A model generated the notes under the pieces. It searched no databases. It saw only the letters and a program-made list of their open reading frames with translations, and was not told the DNA's origin. The position numbers and the translations under genes are program-made. DNA of 64,000 nt, taken from Sporodiniella umbellata. Its lineage: Eukaryota; Mucoromycota; Mucoromycetes; Mucorales; Rhizopodaceae. Where the stretch lies: the NCBI GenBank assembly GCA_025677835.1, contig JAIXMR010000044.1, positions 62,001-126,000 on the forward strand. The letters are read 5' to 3'. Shown piece by piece: positions 35,843-46,338 of this stretch; positions within the stretch are counted from its first letter, which is position 1, and every line of letters begins with the position of its first letter.

Positions 35843-37092
35843 TTATGAATGTGCGGGCGACATAGACAGTTGCCCAAACATAGACGCGTGCCTTGGAGAC
35901 CCGACAAGCAGTTGGTCATAAGATGGAAGCGAAGTCGATAATGGCACAGGATCCTGTTGTGCAGCAGTCTGGTAGGACGGCACGCGTGAGAGGTCCTGGC
36001 CCTCCCACCACTCGTCGTTGCTCTCTGGTACGTCTTGAGGATTCACACAGAGGACAGATCGCCATGTTTGATTATAGGCTGGCAGATTATATTCCGACTG
36101 CTGTGCAATTGAAGAGATGATAATCACTGGCACAGAGCAACGCAGTTCGGAAAGATGGCCGTCTGCATTGACCAGACAGATAATGAATTTAAGCTTGTGA
36201 CGAATACGGATCATTTCGTTATCAGCATCGCAAAAAGCAAGGTGAGAAGAAAGAGGAGGGATATCTAAAAGGATTTGTCTAGTCCAGCCAACCAGGCTTT
36301 GCTCTTGCACCTCGCTAAACGGCTGTTCTTGTCTAAGGGTTGTAACGATACGGGTATCCGTTTTGGTGCTTTCGCTCGTGGTGTAAGTACAGTATTCTTT
36401 AAGAGAGCTTGTGAGTGAGCGTACGCGTAGTCGGGAGGCAATGGGGGTAATATGAAAGGTGATTGGGATAGAGTGGCCACGGGCGTAGACCTTGGAGGGT
36501 AAAACGATATCATACATCATCTTTTCTGTCCAGGTGTTGTGTATTTCGAGTGTTTGCGTCAACTCGGATTCAGAAGGAAGTAAACATCGAACGATCTCAA
36601 TTGGTTGTTTTTTGACAATGTTATGCATAAAGGCAGTGCGCTCAACTACAGCCTTAAGCCGGTAGACCACTTGGCCACCTTCAGCCTCTAGAGATTGAGG
36701 CAGATCACCAGGCAGCATGAGTTCAAAATCCCATTTATGTTCTCCTGGCCCTAGCGTGAAAGCTTTTTTATGCGATTGGTCAAGGATGGGAACAAACTGC
36801 CATTTTTTCTCGATAATGTCTCTTTCTTGCTTGTGATAATGTTGGTGGTGCCCAATACCTGAATAGAAAACAATAAGCAAACATTATAATCAAGTTACAC
36901 CCTACCTTCTGACCAAGACACTTTCATTTTCCCAAGAAAGTTGAGAGTGATTGAGCGTACCTTCATTGGCTCGAGCAGGTTCAAGACGACTGAGCCTTGT
37001 AAAAGCTTACCAGAAGATTCAGAAGAATGTCCAAACAGTATAATGTCTGCAGAGGACACTTGTATTTTTAAATCACTTGATTTGCCGACCAT
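35843..37092 (-). CDS. arrestin-related trafficking adaptor
   Basis: A 400-aa arrestin-fold protein. Exons on the minus strand are 37092-36906 and 36858-35843. The N-terminal arrestin domain begins KIQVSSADIILFGHSSESSG, then VRSITLNFLGKMKVSW, FTLGPGEHKWDFELMLPGDL and VVYRLKAVVER. The C-terminal arrestin domain contains VYARGHSIPITFHITP. The tail carries three LPxY/PxY-like motifs (LPAYNQ, VPSYQT, LPSYDQ), which in this family recruit Rsp5/Nedd4-type ubiquitin ligases to plasma-membrane transporters. Canonical PPxY is not seen. The cargo cannot be predicted; fungal relatives control endocytosis of nutrient permeases or pH-sensing receptors. Confidence 0.92.
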
Positions 37093-37473
37093 GAATAAAT
37101 ATTAAGTATGATTGTATGTACAGAGATGATGATTGATATGTTTTTTTTTTCTATTTTTTTTTCTTTTCTTATTGTCAGGTCATATATATAAGAAAAACAA
37201 AAAAAAAAAAAAAAGGGAAAGGAAACAAAAACAAATCAAGAAAAGTTACAGCTAGTCTGAAGTTTAAAAACAAAAAAAAATTTTTAGCACATTAAAATAG
37301 GGTGAAATTCGTCCGCATAATTTGTGTTCACCTTTACTGCGTCGGATTTGTCCAAAAGTTTGCCTATATTTTAAAGTGTAAACTGTGGTAACAGACGAAC
37401 TGTAAAAGATAGAATAGCTTAGCCACTTTTTTAGCCTCGTTAAGGTTCTTATCATTGTTTTCTTATTTTCCTT

Positions 37474-37504
<31 letters not shown>

Positions 37505-38010
37505 CAAAAAAAGAGCCCAGAATAAAGTCGTATTTTTACGGATCTGATTTACAATGTCGGGTGTGACCGACTACTGGGCACACAATAAAAGCAAAGGAGT
37601 CTGGCCTATGAGAGAAAAGAACTCAAAATCACGTTTTTTCTTATATTTTTACTAGAAATCCGATCCAAGACCATATGCAGAGTATTTCCCCCCAAAAAAA
37701 ATAGAGAATTACCAAACAACAAAAAAGCGAAACAAAACACAAACTTTTGTAACATCAAACATAGCAAAAGTTTACAGGCTGTCTGCTTAAAATGCACTAA
37801 TTGAAGCGTGTGCAACTCGATAAACCAGATGGGTTGGGCGAATCATGTTGCTGTAGCGTTTTAAAGGCATCTTTTTGTGCATTTTTCACGTGTAACATCT
37901 AAAGACAGAGAGAAGAGCGTACCTCTCTAGCCTTACTCGTCTTTCTGTTCAAATCAAAATCAGATCGTTCTTTTTCTTTTGGGTAAAGATAGAGTATAAA
38001 GCAACTCTGC
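37093..38010. other. intergenic region
   Basis: Arrestin promoter side, with A and T runs (37199-37214, 37477-37504). Short frames only; no gene recognised. Confidence 0.45.
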
Positions 38011-38855
38011 TTATACATATATACATCTTAAAAACATGTAGCTTGTGCTGTAAAACGAGACCAACAGTTGATTTGTAGGACAAGTCAGGCCATAGATGTT
38101 AAGACTGGCTGTAGATGGCCAGAATATGCCTACCATGTCATAAAGAGTTTGTAGTGTAACGTACAATAGGTCTTGTGTATTATCACTTGGCGTATTATAT
38201 GATATCTGAACACCATACGCACTGTACACCTTTTTGCCAAAACGATATCGCAAAAAAGTTTAAGCATCTCACAGTTTGAGAGTAGAATATCATGCTTCAT
38301 AAAAAAAAAAAAAAAAAGACATCGCATTCAGTAGTCTCAACGTCAGTGGGCAACATCGTTTTGGCAAAAGATTCTGGAAAGTGGTATCATCGATTGTGTC
38401 AGTTTCGCAATAAAGCTGAACTAAAATTTACATTTGTGACTTTCTTCTTCCAGCCACTGTTACCAAAAATGGCTTTGTTTGGGCGATCATACATGACCAG
38501 ATCAATCGAGTGAAAGCGCGTAGGAACTTTTTGTATGGCTTACCTTCAGATTGGTTGCCCACTGGTTTTGAATATACTATGCCGTGCTGTTGGTCACGAC
38601 AACGATACTTGTATCATTGCTGACATCATATACGCCCATACTTGGCACGCGTGGCCAAACAAAATAGCAAATAATAGTAAGAAGTATAGCCCTCAGTACT
38701 ATCAAGCAGCGTCTAAGCCCAAACGCCTCTAGTGTGTACTGTTTGTTGGCATTGGTGTGAGCTGGCTGAGATGGGTAAATGGACACGGTATCGTACATCA
38801 AGAAGCCAATATCGACCGTTGTGAACATGTACATTCTTTCGTTTTCTATATACAT
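38011..38855 (-). CDS. LEA2-like single-pass membrane protein, structure unresolved, possibly decayed
   Basis: Minus-strand segments together resemble fungal LEA2-like membrane proteins. ATG 38855 leads to an N-tail with SIYPSQPAHTNANK, a membrane segment (LRAILLTIICYFVWPRVP) and GVYDVSNDTS. After one or more introns, PTRFHSIDLVMYDRPNKAIF follows. A 43-nt intron (GTAACA..TTTTAG) then joins to QLYCETDTIDDTTFQNL, a typical family motif. A final segment ends WPSTASLNIYGLTCPTNQ. I could not join all parts without a very short intron or a frameshift, notably near 38500-38560 and 38240-38340. Either small introns were missed or the gene is degenerating. The family call is from memory of motif style and is tentative. 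Confidence 0.4.
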
Positions 38856-40940
38856 ATAAAAAAAGTCATAGGATTACTTGGTGTCTTTTCTACAGTTTGA
38901 ATAGGGTAGATATGAGCCTATTTCTTTGGTCCTTATGCTGCCTATCTTCGTTGTTTTAAAGTGGTCACTGTTATTGGTTATACAATTCTTTAGTTTGTTT
39001 ATACAACTGGTCTGTAAGCTACCACTTTTAAACCCTGAATGGCTTCATTATATGGAATGTCGATTATTTTCTTTGATGCTTTTCTGTTTATTTATTTGTA
39101 AATTACTATTTTTTTTTATTGGTTTAGATATTTCTAGTACTTGTTATGTGAGGCCTTTTGGTTCCTTAGGGATCCTCTTTTTCAGTAGCCAAAGCCTAGT
39201 ATCTCTTTATCCTCTTTCTGTTATAAATCAAGACATGTGAAGTTAGTGAGCTCAATTTCTTTGGGTTTATAATGGATACAATGATGTCACTTTATCTTAA
39301 CGTTTACTATTGCACTGTTTGCTTTTTGCTAAAGAAAAACTCTCAGACTGAGATAAGATTAGACAGCTCATCACAACAGATTTAAGTATACAAGATAAAA
39401 GCCTGCATTCAATGCCCAGCGGGCAACAAATAGAAACTTTTTAATTCATTTTGAGCAGCTAAAAGACGGTGAACACATTTGCCCCCCTTTTTTTTTTTAG
39501 GATGTTTTGCTCAAGTTAAAATACTACTAAAATAACCTCGGAGAATGAAAACTAGATTGAAAAGATTCAATCCCACTCGAGATAGCTCTGATGGTAGCAA
39601 AAAGTAACATACTTGGGTTACTTTGTGCATCAGAATAGGCCATATATAGAGAAAAAAGCTATAAAGTGAAGCTTAGGTTATGAAATGTGAAACTAAAAAA
39701 CTTGGAACTGCAACTGCTTCATATGAAAAGACGTAATGGCATTTTTGAATCCACTTTTAAAAAGATGTGCTGGATATTTAACTAAGGGTTTTTTCGACTC
39801 TTGCCAAAAAGAAGCAATACAATTACAAAAAAAAAAAAAGTGCAAATGAAACAGTCAAATCGAACACTATACACCTATTCTGTCTTAAGCTATGAAGCTC
39901 AGCTCTAGTCTACAGATTGTCACTTATAAACAAGCAATCAAAATACGTCTCGTGATTCTTGGCTTTTTTTTTTTCTCTCATTTCTTAAAAACAAGAAATA
40001 TTGAGTTTGCAACTATCCAAAGTAGTCCAAAGTCTGTGAGAACACAGACAGACTCACAGCATAACGCTTTATAACCAAAAAAGCATTTTATAAGACTTTC
40101 CTTCACATCAATACGTGCTGTGACCTGAAATAGATTGTAGCCTGAGAAAGAGATCATCTGTTTTGAAATTTGTGGGCATAGACAATACGTCTAGTATCTA
40201 GCTTATAAAAAATAAGTCAGTTTCAGCTTTTACTCTATTTTTAAAACTATTGCGGTTCTTTAGGCCGATAGATAGGACCAAAAAAAAAAAAAAGTATACA
40301 TTTTCTGTTTTTACTACAGGAATATGTTGGTTATAAAACGGATATTTTGTATCATTGGTTTTTAACTTGGTAGTCGCCTGGTCTCTTGTTTTGCCTAAGT
40401 TTGTGTTATTGTATCTTTTAGAGAAAAGCAGCAAATGCTAACTACATTGGTGATAGACAGGTGACCAAATCAGGCCTAAAAGTTGACAATAATAATGGCA
40501 CAGGATGATATACTGGGGCTTGGGCATAAGATATCAAGCATTACCACGATGGCTTTTTTTTTTTTTAAGAAATGTAATGCAAAACTTTCTGTGTTGAAGA
40601 TCAGTATTTTGAAAACACAAGACCATACAAGATAGAATACAGTAAAGACCAACAAGACACTCTGTTCATTCTTAGCAGCTTGGCACATCTAATGAAATTT
40701 CATTTGATAATGGCCTGGATTGGATGGTAAAAAAAAAAAAAAAGAGAACTCAAGGCTAAAGATTACCGTACTTTTAAGAAGTAGTATGCTAGCAATTGAT
40801 AGTAATAAAAACGGTTTGTCTATTACTGTTTAGGTTATTTGATTAATATAAGAGAGAAAATGTGTATATATGTGTGTGTGTTTCAAAAAAGAAGAACGGT
40901 GATGGCTTGTATTTACATTGTAAATGAAATCATTCATATA
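38856..40940. other. intergenic region
   Basis: About 2.1 kb AT-rich. A 104-codon plus frame (38926-39240) is Leu/Phe-rich, starts with TTG and is judged non-coding. The sequence at 39580-39600 (ATAGCTCTGATGGTAGC) superficially resembles a tRNA D-arm/A-box, but no cloverleaf can be drawn. Confidence 0.45.
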
Positions 40941-41524
40941 TTACCGTCTTTCGTGCTCAAAGTCAGAGTCTTCGTCATCCAGAAATGCCTGATGTGCGTC
41001 ACCGTTTCTGCCCAAAACGCTAAATTCTTCCGGGTGTTCGTCTGCAGTGTTGGATAAATGGCCAAAATCGATTCTTGTAGAGCGTGCGTGAAGAGAATAT
41101 TGGTTCCTGATGGAGAATGAGAGGTTAATGCTATTGCCGCTATGTTTGTATTACCTTCTGAGCATCATAAACAATCTAAATAGCTGGATTCCGTTACGTA
41201 TAACTAAAAGCACGGTATCGAAAATAGCCTCTCTTCGTTCACTGTCAGAACAACCAGTGGTCAACACAAGCAATGTTACTAAGCACAAGGTGACAAGAAC
41301 TATATCTACAACATTCCATGCTGACTCCCAATAGCTCTGTTGATGATATAAATTTTAGTCGAAGTATATATATATGTATGTGTACATATGGATGTATTAA
41401 TTACTGTGCCAAGCGCTATCAAGCGGGTTGATACTTCTAAAATCATTGCTAAGTTAATGGTGGCCTCAAAGATAATAAATAGTGTGGAGGGACTAAACAT
41501 AAAGGGTCAACCTGATAGTTTTCG

Positions 41525-41560
<36 letters not shown>

Positions 41561-41893
41561 ATTTTTACCAGGTTTCTGATAGAGACTAGAAAGCCATTTT
41601 GCAGAGGTTAGCTTTTTTTGTTAAAACCGTCTGTACATTACCATAACAATCAAAACAAAACTCAGGAATGCGAGAGACAAGTACAATCCAATGTAAAATT
41701 TCGAATACATAAATCTATTTGCTACGCCTTTCACCATTTCTGATTTTGTTAATCGATGCTGTGTGCTTTGTGAAGTAGGTAGTAATGTGCTACTGTTTGT
41801 TATTGTTGGTTAGAGCAAAATGAGTCAGTGCATAGCAGTGGTAAAAAAAGTGAAATAAAACAAAAACCTCGTCTGGTGATCATCTATCGACAT
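40941..41893 (-). CDS. stand-alone voltage-sensor-like (S1-S4) membrane protein
   Basis: A 209-aa protein. Exons on the minus strand are 41893-41868, 41792-41642, 41585-41569 (17 nt), 41492-41405, 41336-41155 and 41106-40941, all in phase. Four membrane segments are visible: FYIGLYLSLAFLSFVLIVM; TLFIIFEATINLAMILEVSTRL; NVVDIVLVTLCLVTLLVL; and a basic helix AIFDTVLLVIRNGIQLFRLF followed by MMLRR. Order, the acidic residue in segment 2 (FEATIN, LEVSTRL), WNVVDIVL in segment 3 and the Arg-bearing segment 4 fit an ion-channel voltage-sensor module. No pore helices follow; the tail is soluble and acidic (FLDDEDSDFEHERR). Similar small ion-transport-domain proteins occur in fungi. Whether it conducts (Hv1-like), regulates a partner, or senses voltage is unknown. 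Confidence 0.82.
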
Positions 41894-42586
41894 TTTCGTA
41901 CGAGAATCCAAAAAAAAAAAAAAAAAAAAAAAGAAAAGAAAAAGTGAGATGTCTCTTTGTCAGGGGGAAAAACCTAATAATAATAAAAAAAAAGAAATCT
42001 CTAAATGGGTTGTTGGTATTACCTACAAAAAAAAATTATGCAACTATTGATCTGATAAGTGTCTTTTTAAAACGTTACATAGTCCATGTAACATATAAGA
42101 AAGAAAGTATGGTGTCTATTGCTCTCGTGAAGCCAGTACTACTCTATTTTTTTTTTTTTCAGTTCTAGCCTTTTTAAACGTTGCCTAGTGTAAAAAGGGC
42201 GTTTCAAAATACACCTGCTTCAATCTTCACCCAATGCTAACCAACTCTGGACTGAAAAGACCAATAGACGATAAATCCTGTTTTAAACTAATCTTTTTGT
42301 TTCAATAACTGCACGCACTATACTCAGAATGTGTAGTTGAACTCTAATTGAGCAAAAATAAAGAAAGCAGGCAAGGCTTATGGGTTGATTGAGACAGCTA
42401 GTTTACATATGTTTAGAGACGGCCAAGAATAGATAGCTAAGGTTTTTCTTGGTCTATCAGCATTTCTGGTAGAGTATTGCCTGTACCTTTTCATTTTTTT
42501 TTTTTTTTTTTTTTCGTTTTTTGAGGTAGAATCTGCTTTATGTGATTTTTTTCTGAAACCGTACTGGACAATAGCATTTTTTTTTT

Positions 42587-42802
42587 TTACACTCCACGTG
42601 GATTTCCATCCATCGTCATGGCAACGGATCTCCACACATCGGCAGACTCAGACGTAGTTCTTCTATTGTCCGCAGCGGCTGTCTTTATTATCCGCCCATG
42701 AATGACAGAGGTGATAGAAGTCTCTGATCTAAGTGGTGCTTGGCAATCCCACTAGCTTTAATTGTCTATTGTATTTCTTGGGAGGTCTGACAGCTCCGCC
42801 AT
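42587..42802 (-). CDS. possible small gene fragment
   Basis: An ATG at 42802 begins MAELSDLPRNT. A splice-like CACTTAG near 42733 precedes an open frame reading SETSITSVIHGRIIKTAAAD and DVWRSVAMTMDGNPRGV before a stop. The composition is unlike the surrounding AT-rich frames. No family is recognised and the donor of the first exon is unclear. Confidence 0.25.
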
Positions 42803-43639
42803 GTGTAATGAAAAAGGGTCCTTTGCTAACCTTACAAACAACAAACCACTCTTTTTAAAATGAATAGGTCCTTATTTGATGGGAAAGGCAAAGTCAGAGT
42901 AACAATGAAATGCCAATATTCGGACGTTTCCTTCTTGTACGCCCCAAAAAATGTGTCTAATAAAAAAAAAGTTGCCTTATTTTTTTTTTTTTTTTTGAAA
43001 TGTTGATTATCAGCTTTATTAAATGATTGCTTTAACAGTGCCAAAAGATTGTTTTCATTTGCTCACCCCTTAGATGGTCTTCTAAGCTCGATGTAGCACG
43101 AATTAATACAAGTTACACTCAAGCCCAAAGGCATATCTCATGACTTTTTTTTTTTTTTTTTTTCTAAGGAGATGTTCTTTTAAGTGATTTCCAATGAGAC
43201 CACTTCTATAAATTCAATAAACAAATCAGGCATCTGTCCACACACATACACCAAAGCTGGTTTAGTGCCAATGAGGCGATTGAAACGGATCCGTTCCGTT
43301 CATAAGTCATTGGCAGAGTCAGTTCAGTTCAAAGGCAGAAGCTCTATTTGGACTCAGTTTGCTTTGTCTACAGCAAAACATTAGCCCTGAAAAAGAATGT
43401 TTTTATTGTAAGCGATTGAAGGCCCTATGTAATTCATCGGTAACTATGCTCAGGCTTTTTTTTTTTTTTTTTGTGTGTGTTTATATATTTCTGGCTGATA
43501 TCGTTTATTATGCTCAAGCCGCTTGATTTCTATAATCGGTTTTGTTATTACTTTAGAAATTGTTTTCTCAGACTGCGGGTCATACACTATATTCTCTTAC
43601 AAGAACACGAACCTTAAGTCTAATCACGGTCAAGTATCA

Positions 43640-44001
43640 GCAGAGAGTATCAAAATTCATTGTTGAGCTCAGAAACAAAAGAGCGTCATCAACAGAGAAC
43701 ACTCTTTGTTCCATAAGAGTTTGGCGCAGAGTGTTTTCGCGTACAGAGCTAGATTTACCAGCCTGTAATCAGAAAAGGCGCAGAGATAAAAACAAGTGCT
43801 TACTCTATGTAAGACTACGGCAGTTTTTTTTTTTTTTTTTTTTTTTTTTTAGTGACAAGTACCTGGATTGACATCTTCTATCTCTATTTTCAGCTGCCGC
43901 AGTGTAGTAACTTTAGTACGGCGAAACATGAGCTGTGTTGTGAAGGTGAAGAGAAGAAGCAAGAGCAACTCTAACATTTTCGTCATAAAATCATCTGTCA
44001 T
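43640..44001 (-). CDS. possible small gene, 5' part only resolved
   Basis: ATG 44001 opens 46 codons (MLELLLLLLFTFTTQLMFRR, then TLRQLKIEIEDVNP) to a GTACTT donor at 43862. A putative 11-nt exon at 43804-43814 would join in phase to AGKSSSVRENTLRQTLMEQR and FSVDDALLFLSS from 43762 downward. The 3' end could not be found before a stop. It may be a real membrane-anchored protein or a coincidence of frames. Confidence 0.25.
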
Positions 44002-44293
44002 GTGTTTGGATTATTGTATTGTCTCTGTGTTTCAAGATTTTGCCTTTTAAAAAAATAAAGTGGCGTCGTTGAGTTAGTTTGAAGGTCATGCTTTTTGAGA
44101 AAAACGAATATAAAAATAACCCCTCTTTTTTTTTTAAAAAAATAATTTTTTCTTTTTCTTGCTTTTGCTTTTCTCTATCTATTCATTATTTTACTCTACT
44201 ACACCCAAAGCTACTTTAAATAGTGTAAGAATCACAGATAGGAATTCCTAAAAAAAAAAAAAACCTTGTCATTTATAAGCCCTGCTTTTATAG

Positions 44294-45505
44294 ATGTTAT
44301 CGAATCAAAAAGACAACAGCCTGTCTACCCAAACCGATCGGTTAAAAAACTATCACACCATGGCGGAGGAAGAAATGTTCCCAGAAGAAAGCTTCCGTTT
44401 CCAGCAGATGGATGTGCCCAGTCTACTTGAGCAAACGCCCCCTCATACTTTTGATCTGCCGGATTTCGAGGTGGCTCACCGTGTGTTTTACGCAACACTT
44501 GACAAATTCACTAAACAAAACGGCCCTGATGCTCGGCGGAGATCCTATTCGTTTCTTCAAAACTGGCACTTGCATCGCATTTTTAGCAAATCACAGCAAA
44601 CGCTACTTCAGCTCCAGCCTGTCAAGCCTTCTGTGATTCTTTGTGGAGACGATTTCATGCTGACACCTCCCTCTTTATCCCAACAAGAAAGCAGATGTTA
44701 CTTTGATTCTCACAGCGAGCAACGATGGAACGTAGGCGACCAGAGACTGTTGTCTGAGTCTGATCCGGCCATAGAGGGTAGGGTGGTCAGCGCACTGGAC
44801 GTTTCATCCGAGCGTCGCCCCCTTGCACCTGCACTCTATGCAGAACCCAAGCATTTCGACCTACCTGAAAATGGCGTGTATAACAACGACCCATTGGACA
44901 CCACCTACCCTCTCCATACCTTTGATACCCCTTCTCACCATTCACCCGAAACTGACAGATTTGAACACGATCCTTTTGATCTCTTTGATGAGGTCTATAG
45001 CGCAACCACCTCAGATGATACTGAGCAGTCCATGCTCTTTAGCTGTAGCGATAGTAGTGCTGATTCCGATAGTGAGGAAGAAACAGACTACAAAAGACGC
45101 TCTTTCTATGCTGAAGACGAGTACGAACGCTCTTCTTACGACGACCTAATGAACCTATACGATACAACGATCGAAATCGAACCTATACCGCCCACAGAAT
45201 CTCAACCTGCCACTCGCTCTCTCTCCTACCTCAGCGAAGGCTCTTATCTCACAGGCCATTCTGTAGGCTCCTATCAATCGTTGGCTGATATCATCACCTG
45301 TCAGACAGAAGAGACCTCACCCTCATCATCATCCTGGCTCAAACAATCTTCCCGTCTTCTGGATAAAGCAAAGGCTTGGGTGGATCACAGAAGCGGAGAA
45401 GAGACCTTGTTGTCACGTTTCATTGTTTATGTTGTCTCCATTTGGGATACGCTGTCGTCATTCGTCTTTAAACCCAGTCCGTCCGAGGTTGCCATGTTTG
45501 CTTAA
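44294..45505 (+). CDS. hypothetical acidic, largely disordered protein
   Basis: Single uninterrupted 403-codon frame, unusual in a window where most genes are intron-rich. The protein is rich in Ser, Asp, Glu, Thr and Pro. A central acidic Ser cluster (SCSDSSADSDSEEETD) and repeated Tyr/Asp motifs (DEYERSSYDDLMNLYD) suggest phosphorylation and intrinsic disorder. The N-terminal third contains a more ordered segment (FEVAHRVFYATLDKFTK). The C-terminus has an amphipathic or weakly hydrophobic helix (LLSRFIVYVVSIWDTLSSFV) that might contact membrane. ATG 44294 is the first; ATG 44360 (MAEEEMFPEE) is a possible alternative. No family recognised; the length and balanced codon use argue against chance. 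Confidence 0.8.
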   Translation: MLSNQKDNSLSTQTDRLKNYHTMAEEEMFPEESFRFQQMDVPSLLEQTPPHTFDLPDFEVAHRVFYATLDKFTKQNGPDARRRSYSFLQNWHLHRIFSKSQQTLLQLQPVKPSVILCGDDFMLTPPSLSQQESRCYFDSHSEQRWNVGDQRLLSESDPAIEGRVVSALDVSSERRPLAPALYAEPKHFDLPENGVYNNDPLDTTYPLHTFDTPSHHSPETDRFEHDPFDLFDEVYSATTSDDTEQSMLFSCSDSSADSDSEEETDYKRRSFYAEDEYERSSYDDLMNLYDTTIEIEPIPPTESQPATRSLSYLSEGSYLTGHSVGSYQSLADIITCQTEETSPSSSSWLKQSSRLLDKAKAWVDHRSGEETLLSRFIVYVVSIWDTLSSFVFKPSPSEVAMFA

Positions 45506-45763
45506 AATACGCCAAAAAAAAAAAAAAAAAACCGCATTCATTTCATTTGTACATATCAATTCATTTCCATAACAAATAAACAAAAAAAAAAAAACAAAAA
45601 AAAAAAAACAAAAGCAAATCCTTTTTTTTTTTTTTTTTTTTCCTATTCGTATCATTGGCTCTAACGAATATATGCGCACTACAAAACAACTTTCTACTGA
45701 TGGAAAAATAACCAAGTAAGGCCATCTGTATTTATATACACACACTTCTTTTTATTACTGTCG

Positions 45764-46252
45764 TTAGAATTCTTCTTCCTCTTCCTCTTCTAGATCTTCT
45801 TCCTCTACTTCTTCATTCCATTCTTCTTCCTCCCACTCTTCCTCGTCCTCGTCCTTGGCTTTAAACGCGGCTCTATTCGCTATAGCCAGCTCGTCTGCTT
45901 TTATTTTCAGCATCATCTTTTCCTGGGCCAACACCTGTGTTCGTCTCATCTCTTCAGCCTCACGTACTGCGGTCTTACGCTGTGCTTCTTTTTCTAACGC
46001 TTTGTTGTTTTTCAAGTTGGCTATTTCAGCTTCATTTGTATGATCTACTTCATATTCATCCACGCTATTATAGGCAAAGCCACGACGTACATTGTGTGTG
46101 GGTACTATGGTTACATTTTAAGAAAATGGATCCCCCCCTTTTTTTGAAAAAAAAAAAAACAAAAAAAAAACAAACACAACGCACACTTTACCTGCCCTCG
46201 TTAAACACAAAGCGGTAGCAAATAAAACAAAAGTAAGAGTCAAGGGTTTCAT
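45764..46252 (-). CDS. small secreted/ER protein with acidic C-terminus, unknown function
   Basis: A 133-aa protein. Exons on the minus strand are 46252-46192 and 46104-45764. The N-terminus is a typical signal peptide (KPLTLTFVLFATALCL followed by TRA). A short mature N-terminal part (THNVRRGFAYNSVDEYEVDH) precedes a long charged helix (ALEKEAQRKTAVREAEEMRR) and a tail of almost pure Glu/Asp ending in Phe. No Cys in the mature part and no retention signal (no KDEL/HDEL). It may be a Ca2+-binding or chaperone-like luminal protein by composition only. The family is not recognised. The acidic tail is encoded by a repetitive GAA/GAG stretch that is prone to length change. Confidence 0.75.
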
Positions 46253-46338
46253 TTACAAAAACAAGAGAAAAAAAGACAGTGTTAATGGCAATAAAAGAAA
46301 CATATATTTTTATATGAAAAATGAATAAATCAATCAGT

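Larger units (their letters stand above)
41894..44293. other. region with only doubtful coding fragments
   Basis: About 2.4 kb with many homopolymer runs (A at 41910-41932, T at 42487-42504, 43146-43163 and 43825-43850). Two possible minus-strand gene fragments are listed separately. A 37-codon plus frame starting at the ATG at 43271 (MRRLKRIRSVHKSL) may be chance. Confidence 0.4.

Noticed and set aside
38926..39240. 104-codon hydrophobic plus frame
   Set aside because: Starts with TTG, is Leu/Phe-rich as expected for T-rich DNA, and has no family resemblance.
39580..39660. tRNA-like A-box (ATAGCTCTGATGGTAGC)
   Set aside because: No acceptor stem, anticodon arm or B-box could be drawn.
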